Origin: an uncultured Lachnospiraceae bacterium
GTDB lineage: Bacteria; Bacillota; Clostridia; Lachnospirales; Lachnospiraceae
Assembly (NCBI GenBank): GCA_910578335.1
Contig: CAJTPU010000001.1
Span: forward strand, 1 to 64,000
Length of the DNA stretch: 64,000 nucleotides
Direction: 5' to 3'
The position numbers were made by a program, and so were the translations under genes. Shown here piece after piece: positions 6,875-14,730 of this stretch (its first letter is position 1; every line of letters begins with the position of its first letter). Below the pieces are notes generated by a model that was not told the DNA's origin, made no database searches, and saw only the letters and a list, made by a program, of their open reading frames with translations.

Positions 6875-9208
6875 TTATGCACCCTCGCCCGGTTTGGTTG
6901 TCATCAGCTTATACAGTTTCGTATTCTTCGGGAACTTGTTCGCAAACGGTACAAGCGAACTGCCGACCTTAATCAGTCCGTGTCCTGCGTCAACATTCGT
7001 GATATATGAAAGCTGGAGGTCGGAAATGTTAAGGAGCTTGGCAAGCTCAATTCTGTCGGTTGACGCCTGATTAAGCATAATCAAAAACTCGCTGTTTGCA
7101 AGCATAGTTCTTGCCGTATGGCTCTGTAAAAGGTCGTCCACATTCTGCGTAATGCCTGTGGCATAAGCACCGTACTTTCTTACACGCTTCCAAAGAGTAA
7201 ACAGGAAGTTTGCGGAGTATTCGTGCTGGAACAGAAGATAGATTTCATCAATGAAGATGAATGTCTGCTTACCCTTTGCACGGTTCTGTGTGATACGGTT
7301 CAGGATAGAGTCGAGGACAACAAGCATACCGATAGGCATAAGCTGCTTGCCGAGGTCAAGAATGTCATAGCAGATAAGTCGGTTATCCGTATCAACATTG
7401 GTCGGCTTTGCGAAGGTATTCAAAGAGCCGTGTGTAAACAGCTCGATAGCAAGGGCGATTTCCTTTGCTTCCGGCTCGTCCTGTTTCAAAAGCTCCGCAC
7501 GGAAGTCCTGCAAAGTAGGAACTGTACCGGTATAACCTCTCTGCTGATAGTCACGGTAAACGCTCGCCGTACAACGGTCGATGATTGACTTCTGCTTTGC
7601 TCCGAGGTTTGTGCCGCCGATAAGCTGTTCACAGAGGGACATTATAAACTCGGATTTCAGGATAACCGGGTTTGCTCCGTCGCCGTATTCCTTGTTCATA
7701 TCCATTGCATTGATATGGCTCGGAGAAGTTGCAGAGATATTGATGATTTCACCGCCGAGTGCCTTTACAAGCTGAGAATACTCTCGCTCAGGGTCGATGA
7801 TAATAACATCTGCATTGGAGGAAAGAATGATATTTTCAATCTCTCCCTTTGCCGCAAAGGATTTACCGCCGCCGGATACGCCGAGAATAAAGGAATTACC
7901 GTTGAGTAGCTGTCTGCGGTCGGCGATAATCATATTTTTACTGATGACATTCTGCCCGTAGTAAATGCCGTTTTCGTGGTAAATGTCCTGAACCCTGAAC
8001 GGAATAAAGACCGCAAGGCTTTCTGTGGTAAGGGTTCTGAATGCGTCAATCTTGCGTGTTCCAAAGGGCATAGCAGTATTCAGTCCGTCCATCTGCTGAT
8101 ACTTGAGAACCGCAAACTGGCACAAATGCTTTCTTGCCGTAGTAAGCAGAGCTTCGGTGTCGTTATCAAGCTGTTCTTTGGAGTCCGCAGTATGAACCAT
8201 AGTGAGTACAGCGAACATCATTCGCTGATCACGAGTGGTAAGGTCATCAAGGAACTCCTTCATTTCCTTTTTCTGCTGTTCCATATCATACGGAACGGTA
8301 GCGGAAAAGTTATTGTTCTGATTCTGCTTTCTCTGCCAGTTGGTTATATTCGTCTCAACCCCAAGCAGTCTGCTCTCTGCTTCTCGCACCGCTTCATCGG
8401 TCGGAACGGGTACAATGTCAATAGACATCATCAGGTTGCGGTTCAGGTCGGTAAGCTCGGCTACCATACTGTCCTTGATATAGGAAGCGTACTCACGAAG
8501 AAAAAGGACTCTCCCGTAACGGTTTCCCATTTTGAAGTAGTCCTTTTCAAATTCCATTGTATCGGGGCAAACATAATCCTTGAAATCGTGTCCCTTTTTT
8601 CTCGTTTCCTTAATATTGAAGTGGTAAGCGGTTTCCTCCCCGACACGGAAGAAATCGTGGACAATTCTCAGCCTCTCATCGGTTTCAAGCTCCACACATT
8701 TGCTTCCGAGTCTTGTAAAGTGGGCAATCAGGTCAGCACCGACACGGGCAAAATAAGTTCTTGCGTCCTCCACGCTCTTTTTGTTAATCGAGATAGTAAC
8801 ATACTTATCCTGAACGATTGCATTTGCACCGGTCGCCTTGTCGAGAAGCATTTTGTTATATTCCTCTCGGTAAACATCAAGCTCATCGCCGGTTTCGGGG
8901 ATAAGAATGGTTTTCTCAAAGTCCAAACGGTTAAGCCGTCTGTTGTTGATAGTCAGCTTTGTAGTAGCTCCGCTGTCAAGAGAGTTGAGAAGCTCGGAGT
9001 ATTCAAGGAACATTGCTTCCTTGTCCTCACGGCTTGCTACGGCAAAGTTAATATCCGTGAACTTGAAACTCTTGGAATACTTGTCCTTGCCCACACGGAA
9101 AATACCGTCGTCAAAGATTGCGGTAATGGGAATACAATCCTGTACGCCCTTTGGTACTACAAACTTTTCTTTGTCCTGCTTTAACAGGTTTGTAAGGGTT
9201 TTAATCAT
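6875..9208 (-). CDS. VirB4/TraE-type conjugation ATPase
   Basis: A 777-residue protein of full family length. The C-terminal half is a RecA-like ATPase with Walker A GVSGGGKS (443-450) and Walker B TFIFIDE (649-655, Asp654/Glu655). The N-terminal half is the VirB4-specific domain that docks on the membrane channel. VirB4 powers pilus or channel assembly and substrate transfer in type IV secretion systems, acting as a hexamer at the inner face of the membrane. Its start overlaps the end of the PrgI gene by 8 bases, with GGAGG inside that gene. It matches VirB4 proteins of Tn1549/CTn-type clostridial elements by arrangement. Confidence 0.95.
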   Translation of the reverse strand: MIKTLTNLLKQDKEKFVVPKGVQDCIPITAIFDDGIFRVGKDKYSKSFKFTDINFAVASREDKEAMFLEYSELLNSLDSGATTKLTINNRRLNRLDFEKTILIPETGDELDVYREEYNKMLLDKATGANAIVQDKYVTISINKKSVEDARTYFARVGADLIAHFTRLGSKCVELETDERLRIVHDFFRVGEETAYHFNIKETRKKGHDFKDYVCPDTMEFEKDYFKMGNRYGRVLFLREYASYIKDSMVAELTDLNRNLMMSIDIVPVPTDEAVREAESRLLGVETNITNWQRKQNQNNNFSATVPYDMEQQKKEMKEFLDDLTTRDQRMMFAVLTMVHTADSKEQLDNDTEALLTTARKHLCQFAVLKYQQMDGLNTAMPFGTRKIDAFRTLTTESLAVFIPFRVQDIYHENGIYYGQNVISKNMIIADRRQLLNGNSFILGVSGGGKSFAAKGEIENIILSSNADVIIIDPEREYSQLVKALGGEIINISATSPSHINAMDMNKEYGDGANPVILKSEFIMSLCEQLIGGTNLGAKQKSIIDRCTASVYRDYQQRGYTGTVPTLQDFRAELLKQDEPEAKEIALAIELFTHGSLNTFAKPTNVDTDNRLICYDILDLGKQLMPIGMLVVLDSILNRITQNRAKGKQTFIFIDEIYLLFQHEYSANFLFTLWKRVRKYGAYATGITQNVDDLLQSHTARTMLANSEFLIMLNQASTDRIELAKLLNISDLQLSYITNVDAGHGLIKVGSSLVPFANKFPKNTKLYKLMTTKPGEGA

Positions 9209-9566
9209 TGTTCTTATAAGCCTCCTTCTGTTTTTGTTCGATTGTCGGTTTCATCAATTCGTAATAGGTGTTGGTGGAATGAAAAACCAGCTTTTTCGGC
9301 ATAAGGAACTCGGACTTAATCCACGCCCATATAAATTTCTCAGCCGTCATTCCGTTGTATTTCACAAAGCCGAGAGCCGCAAAAGGGGCAGCTCCCAAAA
9401 TGCACACCCACGATACGGTTTCTGTTCCGAGGTATGGTTTTAGAAGGAAGTAAAGTCCTACCGCTACCGCACAGGCAAGAACAGAAAAAATGAACTGTCT
9501 GAGCGACAGTCCAAAAAACATTGACTCTGTGTAATTTCGTATCTCTCGGTTAATTTTGACTTCCAT
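9201..9566 (-). CDS. PrgI-family conjugation membrane protein
   Basis: A protein of 121 residues; the ATG at 9566 follows AAAGGAG and is preferred over the TTG one codon upstream. The layout is typical of PrgI (PF12666): a short N-terminal KINREIRNYTESMFFGLSLRQ, two membrane helices (FIFSVLACAVAVGLYFLL and VSWVCILGAAPFAALGFV), then a FIWAWIKSEF segment. PrgI proteins are small VirB3-like inner-membrane partners of VirB4, which is the next gene, overlapping by 8 bases. The stop of the Cys-rich gene and this ATG share one base (TGATG). Confidence 0.9.
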   Translation of the reverse strand: MEVKINREIRNYTESMFFGLSLRQFIFSVLACAVAVGLYFLLKPYLGTETVSWVCILGAAPFAALGFVKYNGMTAEKFIWAWIKSEFLMPKKLVFHSTNTYYELMKPTIEQKQKEAYKNND

Positions 9567-9751
9567 CAAAAGCTCCTTTCTCTGCGATATGCTTGTTTTG
9601 CGTGACGGATTTCATCAGAGCAGACGCAGGTGTCCGCAAGGCAAATCACATTGCCGTTTTTCTTTCCTCCGTAGTACACACAATATTTGCAGTCGCAGTC
9701 GGCAGGCATATAGCCCTGCCATCTATCGTTATTTTTCTTGTTTTTCTTCAT
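9566..9751 (-). CDS. Cysteine-rich small protein between TrbL-like and PrgI genes
   Basis: A 61-residue basic, soluble protein with GGGAGG before its ATG. Six cysteines fall in a tight pattern: ADCDCKYCVYYGG, then NVICLADTCVCSDEI. This suggests a small zinc-binding or iron-sulfur-like knuckle rather than a secreted disulfide protein, since there is no signal peptide. It is flanked by TrbL-like and PrgI genes and coupled to the latter by a one-base stop/start overlap. Similar small Cys-rich frames occur at this spot in related clostridial elements, but I know of no assigned role; regulation or assembly of the channel is a guess. Confidence 0.7.
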   Translation of the reverse strand: MKKNKKNNDRWQGYMPADCDCKYCVYYGGKKNGNVICLADTCVCSDEIRHAKQAYRRERSF

Positions 9752-9765
9752 CAGAGAACCTCCCG

Positions 9766-10602
9766 TTATAAGCCCATCATTTCACGGATAATTCGGTCGC
9801 TCATCTTAACCGCACCGACAAGCACAAGCATATTGAATACCAGTTCGCCGATATATGCCCATACCTGAGTAACGGCTGCTGCGTCAGGGTTCACTACCGG
9901 CGGCGTAGAAGCAAATAGGGAGAAGATAATACAAGCAAGTACAATTACTGCTCCCTCAAGCAAAACGGCACAGTAGCTCTTTATAAAGCTCTTACCCACA
10001 TTCTGCGACGGTTCTCCGGCAAAAGTGGAAAGCGGTATCGGAGCGAGAGCCGTGTACATATACAGCTTGAAAAATCGTCCGTACACCGTCATTATCATAA
10101 TGAACGACAAGACCGTGATAAACAGTCCTCCGATAAGAGTAACCGCCCACAATGGGATACTCTCAAAAAATCCGCAGCTTTCAATGGTTGTTATCATTTC
10201 AGCAGGTAAGGTTGTTTGATTGGGCGTACCGAATCCCGCAGATGTCATAATGGTTGAAATCGTACCTTGTACGATGTCGAACAGGGCAAGCATAAGCTCC
10301 AGCCCGTAGGTAATCACACCTTTGGCAATGGCAAAGCGGATAAACAGCTTTAATGCGTGTTCCGGTTTCTTTACATCGGTAAAACTTCCGCAGGTGCGAA
10401 CCACACCGACAACAAAAAACAGAACGAGTAAGGCAAGACCGATAGCCTGAACCGCTCCGTTGATATTCACCATTACCGACCAAATACTGCCGCCTTTGAA
10501 CTGTTGCGGCGAAGTGGTTAGCAACTGCCATATTTCCGATAGCTTGCTGTTCCAAGTTTCAAGGGCATTTTCGAGGTTCTGAACTACCCAGTTATCACTC
10601 AT
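9766..10602 (-). CDS. TrbL/VirB6-like conjugation channel protein
   Basis: A 278-residue polytopic membrane protein with an AAAGGAGG ribosome site. About six hydrophobic helices can be seen, including AVQAIGLALLVLFFVVGVV, IPLWAVTLIGGLFITVLSFIMIMTV and GAVIVLACIIFSLFAST. The conserved loop YTALAPIPLSTFAGEPSQNVGKSFIKSY is characteristic of the TrbL/VirB6-like family in Gram-positive elements. It would form the inner-membrane part of the DNA channel. It follows the Maff2 gene, from which it is separated by a strong hairpin, and precedes the Cys-rich and PrgI genes. Confidence 0.87.
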   Translation of the reverse strand: MSDNWVVQNLENALETWNSKLSEIWQLLTTSPQQFKGGSIWSVMVNINGAVQAIGLALLVLFFVVGVVRTCGSFTDVKKPEHALKLFIRFAIAKGVITYGLELMLALFDIVQGTISTIMTSAGFGTPNQTTLPAEMITTIESCGFFESIPLWAVTLIGGLFITVLSFIMIMTVYGRFFKLYMYTALAPIPLSTFAGEPSQNVGKSFIKSYCAVLLEGAVIVLACIIFSLFASTPPVVNPDAAAVTQVWAYIGELVFNMLVLVGAVKMSDRIIREMMGL

Positions 10603-10626
10603 CTGTTTGCACCTCCTTTAAGATTA

Positions 10627-10656
10627 GGGGCATACCTGAAATGCCAGGTATGCCCC
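10627..10656 (-). promoter_or_regulatory. Perfect 12-bp hairpin between Maff2 and TrbL-like genes
   Basis: GGGGCATACCTG (10627-10638) pairs perfectly with CAGGTATGCCCC (10645-10656) across a 6-base loop. There is no T run in either direction, so it is not a standard terminator. In a leftward transcript it would lie 20 bases after the Maff2 stop and just before the ribosome site of the TrbL-like gene. A likely role is stabilising or processing the Maff2 mRNA end, as pilin-type subunits are needed in excess. Confidence 0.7.
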
Positions 10657-10675
10657 GTTTAATAACTGTGTTCTC

Positions 10676-11035
10676 TTAACCGGTAATAAGGGTAAGGATT
10701 TCCTTTGCAAAGGTGATGATGATACCGCCTGCAAGGGTCAGGAAACCGTTGGCTCTCTGAGACGGGTCGTGAGACTTCAAAGAGAGACCGACCTGAACGA
10801 TACCGAAGCCAAGCAGAATAAGACCGATGGCACGGATAAGTCCGAAGATAAAATCGGACAGATTGTTGACTACGGTAATCGGGTCGCTTGCGGCAAAAGC
10901 GGTAACGCTCATACCGCAAACAAGAGTTGCTGCTGCGATTACGGCGCAGTAAACACGGAAGCCTTTCTGAACCTTTCCGGTCATAGGCAGCTTCTGAGTA
11001 GTTTTCTTTTCGTTGTTCTTCTTAAAAATGTTCAT
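10676..11035 (-). CDS. Maff2-family mobile-element membrane protein, possible VirB2-like pilin subunit
   Basis: A 119-residue protein preceded by GGAGG. It begins with a basic stretch and a signal-like helix (VYCAVIAAATLVCGMSVTAFAA, cleavage plausible after AFA), followed by LSDFIFGLIRAIGLILLGFGIVQVGLSL and a second helix ANGFLTLAGGIIITFAKEIL. The SLKSHDPSQRANGFL loop is a hallmark of Maff2 (PF12750). A signal peptide plus two hydrophobic helices is the layout of VirB2/TrbC pilin-like proteins, so it may be the channel or pilus subunit; that is inference. It lies between virD4 and the TrbL-like gene and is followed by a strong RNA hairpin. Confidence 0.85.
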   Translation of the reverse strand: MNIFKKNNEKKTTQKLPMTGKVQKGFRVYCAVIAAATLVCGMSVTAFAASDPITVVNNLSDFIFGLIRAIGLILLGFGIVQVGLSLKSHDPSQRANGFLTLAGGIIITFAKEILTLITG

Positions 11036-11049
11036 TGTGTTTTCCTCCG

Positions 11050-12846
11050 TTAAAATAAGTTTTTATTCACTTCAAAATCCTCATCGGACAGAAGCTCGTA
11101 ATTGGTTTCTCCGTAGCTTTCCTCCGGAAGTTCTTCCGGGTTAATAGAAAGAACGGAAATTGATGAGTGCTTGATGGTCACTTCGCCGTGTTTATATGCG
11201 GAAGCCTTTCCATCGGTTGTAAGTGCCACATTCGGGTGCTTCAAGATGTCATACTTGAAGTCCATAACGGGGCGTTCTCCACGAATAAACAGAATGGCGT
11301 ATTGGTTATCAAGCATACGAACCTCATCAGGGGTAAGAAGCTCTCGACCGCTAATCTGATAATTGGTGGAGTAGTTACCGCTTCGCCCGGTACTCTTTCC
11401 GAAAGTGTTGGTATCAATGGTTTCCTTGCCGAGAAGCTCGGACACATATTTGTGGGTGCTTTGCTCGTTGCCGCCGAGATACAGAAACTCGTCGCAGTTG
11501 CCGACAATACTTTCCCATTGCTTTTCAAACAAGGCTTTTAACTGAGCCAAGTTCTGCAAGATGATACTTACCGATACTCCACGAGAACGCATAACCGACA
11601 GTATCTTGTCAAAGTCATCGGGCAGGCTCACATTCGCAAATTCGTCCATCAGGAAATGAACGGGAACGGGAAGCGAGCCTCCGTGAATATGGTCGGCAGC
11701 ATAAAACAACTGCTGAAAAAGCTGTGTGTAAAGGATAGATACCAAGAAGTTAAAGCTGGAATCGTTGTCCGGTATCAAAGCGAACAGAGCGACCTTTTTC
11801 TCTCCGAGTGATGGGAGGTCAAGCTCGTCTGTGGTAGTTAAAGAAGCAAGACTTTCAAGGTTGAACTTTTCCAGTCTTGCCGCAAGGGTTATCTGTATGG
11901 ACTTCAAGGTTTTCGCCGCACCCGAATGATAGGAACGGTAATACTTCAAAGCGATGTGGTCGGGATTTGACATTTCCAGTTCCGCAAACAGTTCATCGAG
12001 AGGAGAAGGTCTTGTGTCCTCCTCGTCCTCAATCGAACCGGCTCTGAGCATTTCCATTACCATTGCAAAGTTCTGTTCATCTTCGGGTGCTTCGTAATGA
12101 AGATAAAATACAAGTGCAAGCAGAAGCATTGAAGCCGAGGTATCCCAAAAGGGGTCTTGTGCCTGACTTCCTTTCGGAGTGGTACTCTTAAAAAGGTTCG
12201 TCACGAGCTTTTGCACATCGTTGTCGTTCTGCAAATAGACAAACGGGTTATAGCAATGGCTTTTCTCCATTGAAATCAAATCGAGAACACGGACTTCATA
12301 GCCTTTGCTTTCAAGAAGCTTTCCGGTATCTCGGAGAATTTCGCCCTTTGGGTCAAGAATGACAAATGATGTGTTGCACTGCATAAGATTCGGCTTGCAG
12401 TAAAACCTTGTCTTACCGGCTCCCGAACCGCCGCACACAAGTGTGTTTAAGTTTCTTCGGTGCTTCTTCGCATTGAGTCCGATACAGACATTTTGCGTCA
12501 TCAGCTTATTTGCAGAAGCCGGAGACTGTCTGTATTTTTTGTTTACGGCTCTTGCGTTGCCCCATTTTGCAGAACCGTGTTCTTCACGCCTTCGGTAATT
12601 CTTCTGTGTTGAGAAGTAAATCCCGATACCCATTGCATAGCAGAGAAGCAAAACGAGGACAGTTTTTAGGCTGTCCTCGCATAGCTCAATATGAAATGGG
12701 TTGTTGAACGCTGTTAATAGGCTCGGCAGTATTTCCGGCAATCCTCCTTTTACAGAGGGTGCTATCAGAAGTGCCAGCCATACGACCGGGATAATACCGA
12801 TGACGGAAAGAATAATCGCAGACTGCCTTTCGTTATCTCGATTCAC
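11050..12846 (-). CDS. VirD4/TraG-type coupling protein
   Basis: I place the start at a GTG (12846) eight bases after AAAGGA; this overlaps the preceding small gene by 14 bases and gives 598 residues. A longer frame upstream only restates that gene in another register. Two N-terminal membrane helices (IILSVIGIIPVVWLALLIA and LKTVLVLLLCYAMGIGIYF) precede a RecA-like domain with Walker A CGGSGAGKT (about 138-146) and a Walker B region VHFLMDEFANV. Coupling proteins dock the relaxase-DNA complex on the secretion channel and pump DNA with ATP. PcfB and the relaxase, its likely partners, are encoded just upstream. Confidence 0.94.
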   Translation of the reverse strand: MNRDNERQSAIILSVIGIIPVVWLALLIAPSVKGGLPEILPSLLTAFNNPFHIELCEDSLKTVLVLLLCYAMGIGIYFSTQKNYRRREEHGSAKWGNARAVNKKYRQSPASANKLMTQNVCIGLNAKKHRRNLNTLVCGGSGAGKTRFYCKPNLMQCNTSFVILDPKGEILRDTGKLLESKGYEVRVLDLISMEKSHCYNPFVYLQNDNDVQKLVTNLFKSTTPKGSQAQDPFWDTSASMLLLALVFYLHYEAPEDEQNFAMVMEMLRAGSIEDEEDTRPSPLDELFAELEMSNPDHIALKYYRSYHSGAAKTLKSIQITLAARLEKFNLESLASLTTTDELDLPSLGEKKVALFALIPDNDSSFNFLVSILYTQLFQQLFYAADHIHGGSLPVPVHFLMDEFANVSLPDDFDKILSVMRSRGVSVSIILQNLAQLKALFEKQWESIVGNCDEFLYLGGNEQSTHKYVSELLGKETIDTNTFGKSTGRSGNYSTNYQISGRELLTPDEVRMLDNQYAILFIRGERPVMDFKYDILKHPNVALTTDGKASAYKHGEVTIKHSSISVLSINPEELPEESYGETNYELLSDEDFEVNKNLF

Positions 12847-13036
12847 AGGAGCGTTCCTTTTCGATAACTCTGAATTTTTTCTTTGGGGCAGTTCCGACCT
12901 TGATGATAAGGTCGTCCACCGCATCGGTAGATTTGCCCTCGTTCATCAAATCTGTTTTCTCGTCGTTGAGAGAACGGATAATAATGCCGTGTTCATAATC
13001 GTCCAATGCGATATGATACATTTCTTCCTTCGCCAT
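12833..13036 (-). CDS. Small conserved ICE protein, paralogue of the protein at 37.8 kb
   Basis: A 67-residue soluble acidic-to-basic protein, beginning MAKEEMYHIALDDYEHG and containing a TDAVDDLIIKV segment and a KKKFRVIE end. AAGGTG precedes the ATG. It aligns along its whole length with the 59-residue product at 37795-37974 (about 23 of 56 aligned positions identical by hand count; shared H-I-x-L-x-D-x-E and TDxVDD...KV...KF). The family is unknown to me. Here it overlaps virD4 by 14 bases, suggesting a role in expression or assembly of the coupling step. Confidence 0.75.
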   Translation of the reverse strand: MAKEEMYHIALDDYEHGIIIRSLNDEKTDLMNEGKSTDAVDDLIIKVGTAPKKKFRVIEKERSCESR

Positions 13037-13045
13037 AGTCTCACC

Positions 13046-13930
13046 TTATCTTTCGTAGTCTTTGCTTCGTTCCTGCTTTTTCTTGTAAAGCTCATCGGAA
13101 ACACGGGAGTGAATATCCGCCATTGCGTTTCTCGTTTTGGAAAGCTCATAGCGAATGTCCTTCGGCTCTTTGCCGGAGAGCTTCTCAGGAATACGGTTGA
13201 TAGCAAAATTCTGTGTATCAACGCCGTACTTTTTGCAAAGCATATAGCCGATACAAACCGCCTGAAAGCCCATATCCGCTCTGCTGTAACTGTCGCTGTT
13301 GATAGAGAGCTGTGCGTGGCCAAGTTCCTGTGCTACGCACTGAGCGACCGCAACACTGTCTCCCACATCACGCTTAACATACAAGGTCTGTTCCTCGTTG
13401 TTGTAAAACGCCGCCATATTGGGATATGGAAGCTCGTTTGTTGCTTCCACTTCAACCGGGGAAGAATCCAACATTACGGTAATGAGTGCTTTCGGGTCAC
13501 GGTTGACAGTCGGTGCGGGCGGTCTCTTGCCGTTGGTCTGCGAAACATCAAAGACCTTTTTCACATTGTAGGAAATGCCGGTCGTACCGTCTCTCTTGGC
13601 ATACTCGACAGGTTCAAGAATGGAAATGCTTTTTGCACCTTTCTGAATTTTCACATTGTCCTTGCTCCAGTCGTCAAAGTTTTTAAGCTGGCTTGCTTCG
13701 GGAAGCTGCTTGAAAATCAGAAGTGCGTTGACCGCAGAGTATCGGTCAAGACGGCTCTGCGTATCAAGGAAGGCTTTGAACTTTTCCGGGTCGGAAACAA
13801 TCGCCTTTGCGGTGTCGTCCGCCATCTGATATACGGCTTCTTTTTCCGCTTTCATCTTCTCGGCATACTCCTCTTTGGAAAGTCTGTTTCTCTGCTGTCC
13901 TGCCTTAGCAGGGGTAAAATTGTTTGTCAT
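13046..13930 (-). CDS. ArdC-like ssDNA-binding / degenerate metallopeptidase protein
   Basis: A 294-residue protein. Residues about 30-130 match the ArdC-type N-terminal ssDNA-binding region (SRLDRYSAVNALLIFKQLPEASQLKNFDDWSK, KIQKGAKSISILEP). The C-terminal half has the place of the ArdC metallopeptidase domain, with VAQCVAQELGHAQLSI where a HExxH zinc motif is expected. The first His is Gln, so only E-x-x-H remains (QELGH). ArdC-type proteins protect incoming plasmid DNA from restriction. Loss of one zinc ligand suggests a binding rather than proteolytic role, unless another residue substitutes. It lies between PcfB and the small gene before virD4. Confidence 0.8.
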   Translation of the reverse strand: MTNNFTPAKAGQQRNRLSKEEYAEKMKAEKEAVYQMADDTAKAIVSDPEKFKAFLDTQSRLDRYSAVNALLIFKQLPEASQLKNFDDWSKDNVKIQKGAKSISILEPVEYAKRDGTTGISYNVKKVFDVSQTNGKRPPAPTVNRDPKALITVMLDSSPVEVEATNELPYPNMAAFYNNEEQTLYVKRDVGDSVAVAQCVAQELGHAQLSINSDSYSRADMGFQAVCIGYMLCKKYGVDTQNFAINRIPEKLSGKEPKDIRYELSKTRNAMADIHSRVSDELYKKKQERSKDYER

Positions 13931-13935
13931 TGTGA

Positions 13936-14730
13936 TTACCTCTCTTTCACATTTTTGCTTTTAGGTTTCGGCTGCTGGTGTACGGTCTGTGCCGGGGCGT
14001 TCTTGACCTCCGGCTTGGATACCTCCGGCTCTTTGCGTTCTGCTTCTTTCTGCTGCTTGGACTGTGCCTTATATCGGTCGAGCTTTGCTTTCACCGACGG
14101 CTTTCTCTGTCTGTCGCTTACAGTACCCTTATCAGTTTGCATATCTACCGGCTCGGAGTCGTGCCTTGACGGAGGGTTTTTGTCCGTTTTGGCGACTGTG
14201 GGGTTTGACTGGGAATACCCCTCTTTCTGAATAGGCTTTCTGACGGCTTCCTCAGTGATGATTTCGTTTTTGGTTTTCGTCGGCTTGTCTTTCTCCAAAG
14301 CTTCACGCTTTTCGACAGCCTTCTGAGACTCGGTGACAATCGCAGCCTTATCAACTTTACCGAGTTCAAATCTCTCAACGATTCTCTGAATTTTGGAAGC
14401 GTCCTCTGCACGGGCAATAATATCAATCGGTACATTATCGCCCTTTGTGTTTTTATCCCTGAGTACGCAGTAGAGAACGCCGTAGCGTTTTGCCTGCTCG
14501 GTAAACTTTTTCAAGTCCTTGTTGGGGATAGAAAACACCTTCAGCTCCTTGCCCGACTTAATCATATTGGTAAGTCGAGCCTTGCCTTTTGTTTTCTGTT
14601 CCTGTTTGAGAACAGAGACTAAAAGAACGGCAATATTCTTTGCTGCCGCTCCGCTTAATTTTGCGGCTACTTCAAAGCCCTCAAGCGATAGCCTGACGAC
14701 CTGTTCTGCCGCATCACCTCCGTTTGTCAT
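13936..14730 (-). CDS. PcfB-family relaxosome accessory protein
   Basis: A 264-residue protein. The first about 125 residues match PcfB (DUF3801): GGDAAEQVVRLSLEGFEVAAKLSGAAAKNIAVLL, then a LKVFSIPNKDLKKFTEQAKRYGVLYCVLRDK block and VPIDIIARAEDASKIQRIVERF. The remainder is a long, highly charged, disordered tail rich in Lys, Glu and Pro. In the pCF10 system PcfB binds the coupling protein and relaxase and helps recruit the relaxosome. The start codon lies 17 bases inside the relaxase gene, downstream of AAAGGAG, so the two are coupled. Confidence 0.88.
   Translation of the reverse strand: MTNGGDAAEQVVRLSLEGFEVAAKLSGAAAKNIAVLLVSVLKQEQKTKGKARLTNMIKSGKELKVFSIPNKDLKKFTEQAKRYGVLYCVLRDKNTKGDNVPIDIIARAEDASKIQRIVERFELGKVDKAAIVTESQKAVEKREALEKDKPTKTKNEIITEEAVRKPIQKEGYSQSNPTVAKTDKNPPSRHDSEPVDMQTDKGTVSDRQRKPSVKAKLDRYKAQSKQQKEAERKEPEVSKPEVKNAPAQTVHQQPKPKSKNVKER

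Noticed and set aside
7976..9184. A 402-codon open frame on the plus strand
   Set aside because: Antisense to virB4 and produced by its codon bias; no start signal or recognisable domain.
12701..14230. A 509-codon open frame on the plus strand
   Set aside because: It is antisense to the ArdC-like and PcfB genes, has no ribosome site, and its product has no domain; the minus-strand genes have clear families and sites.
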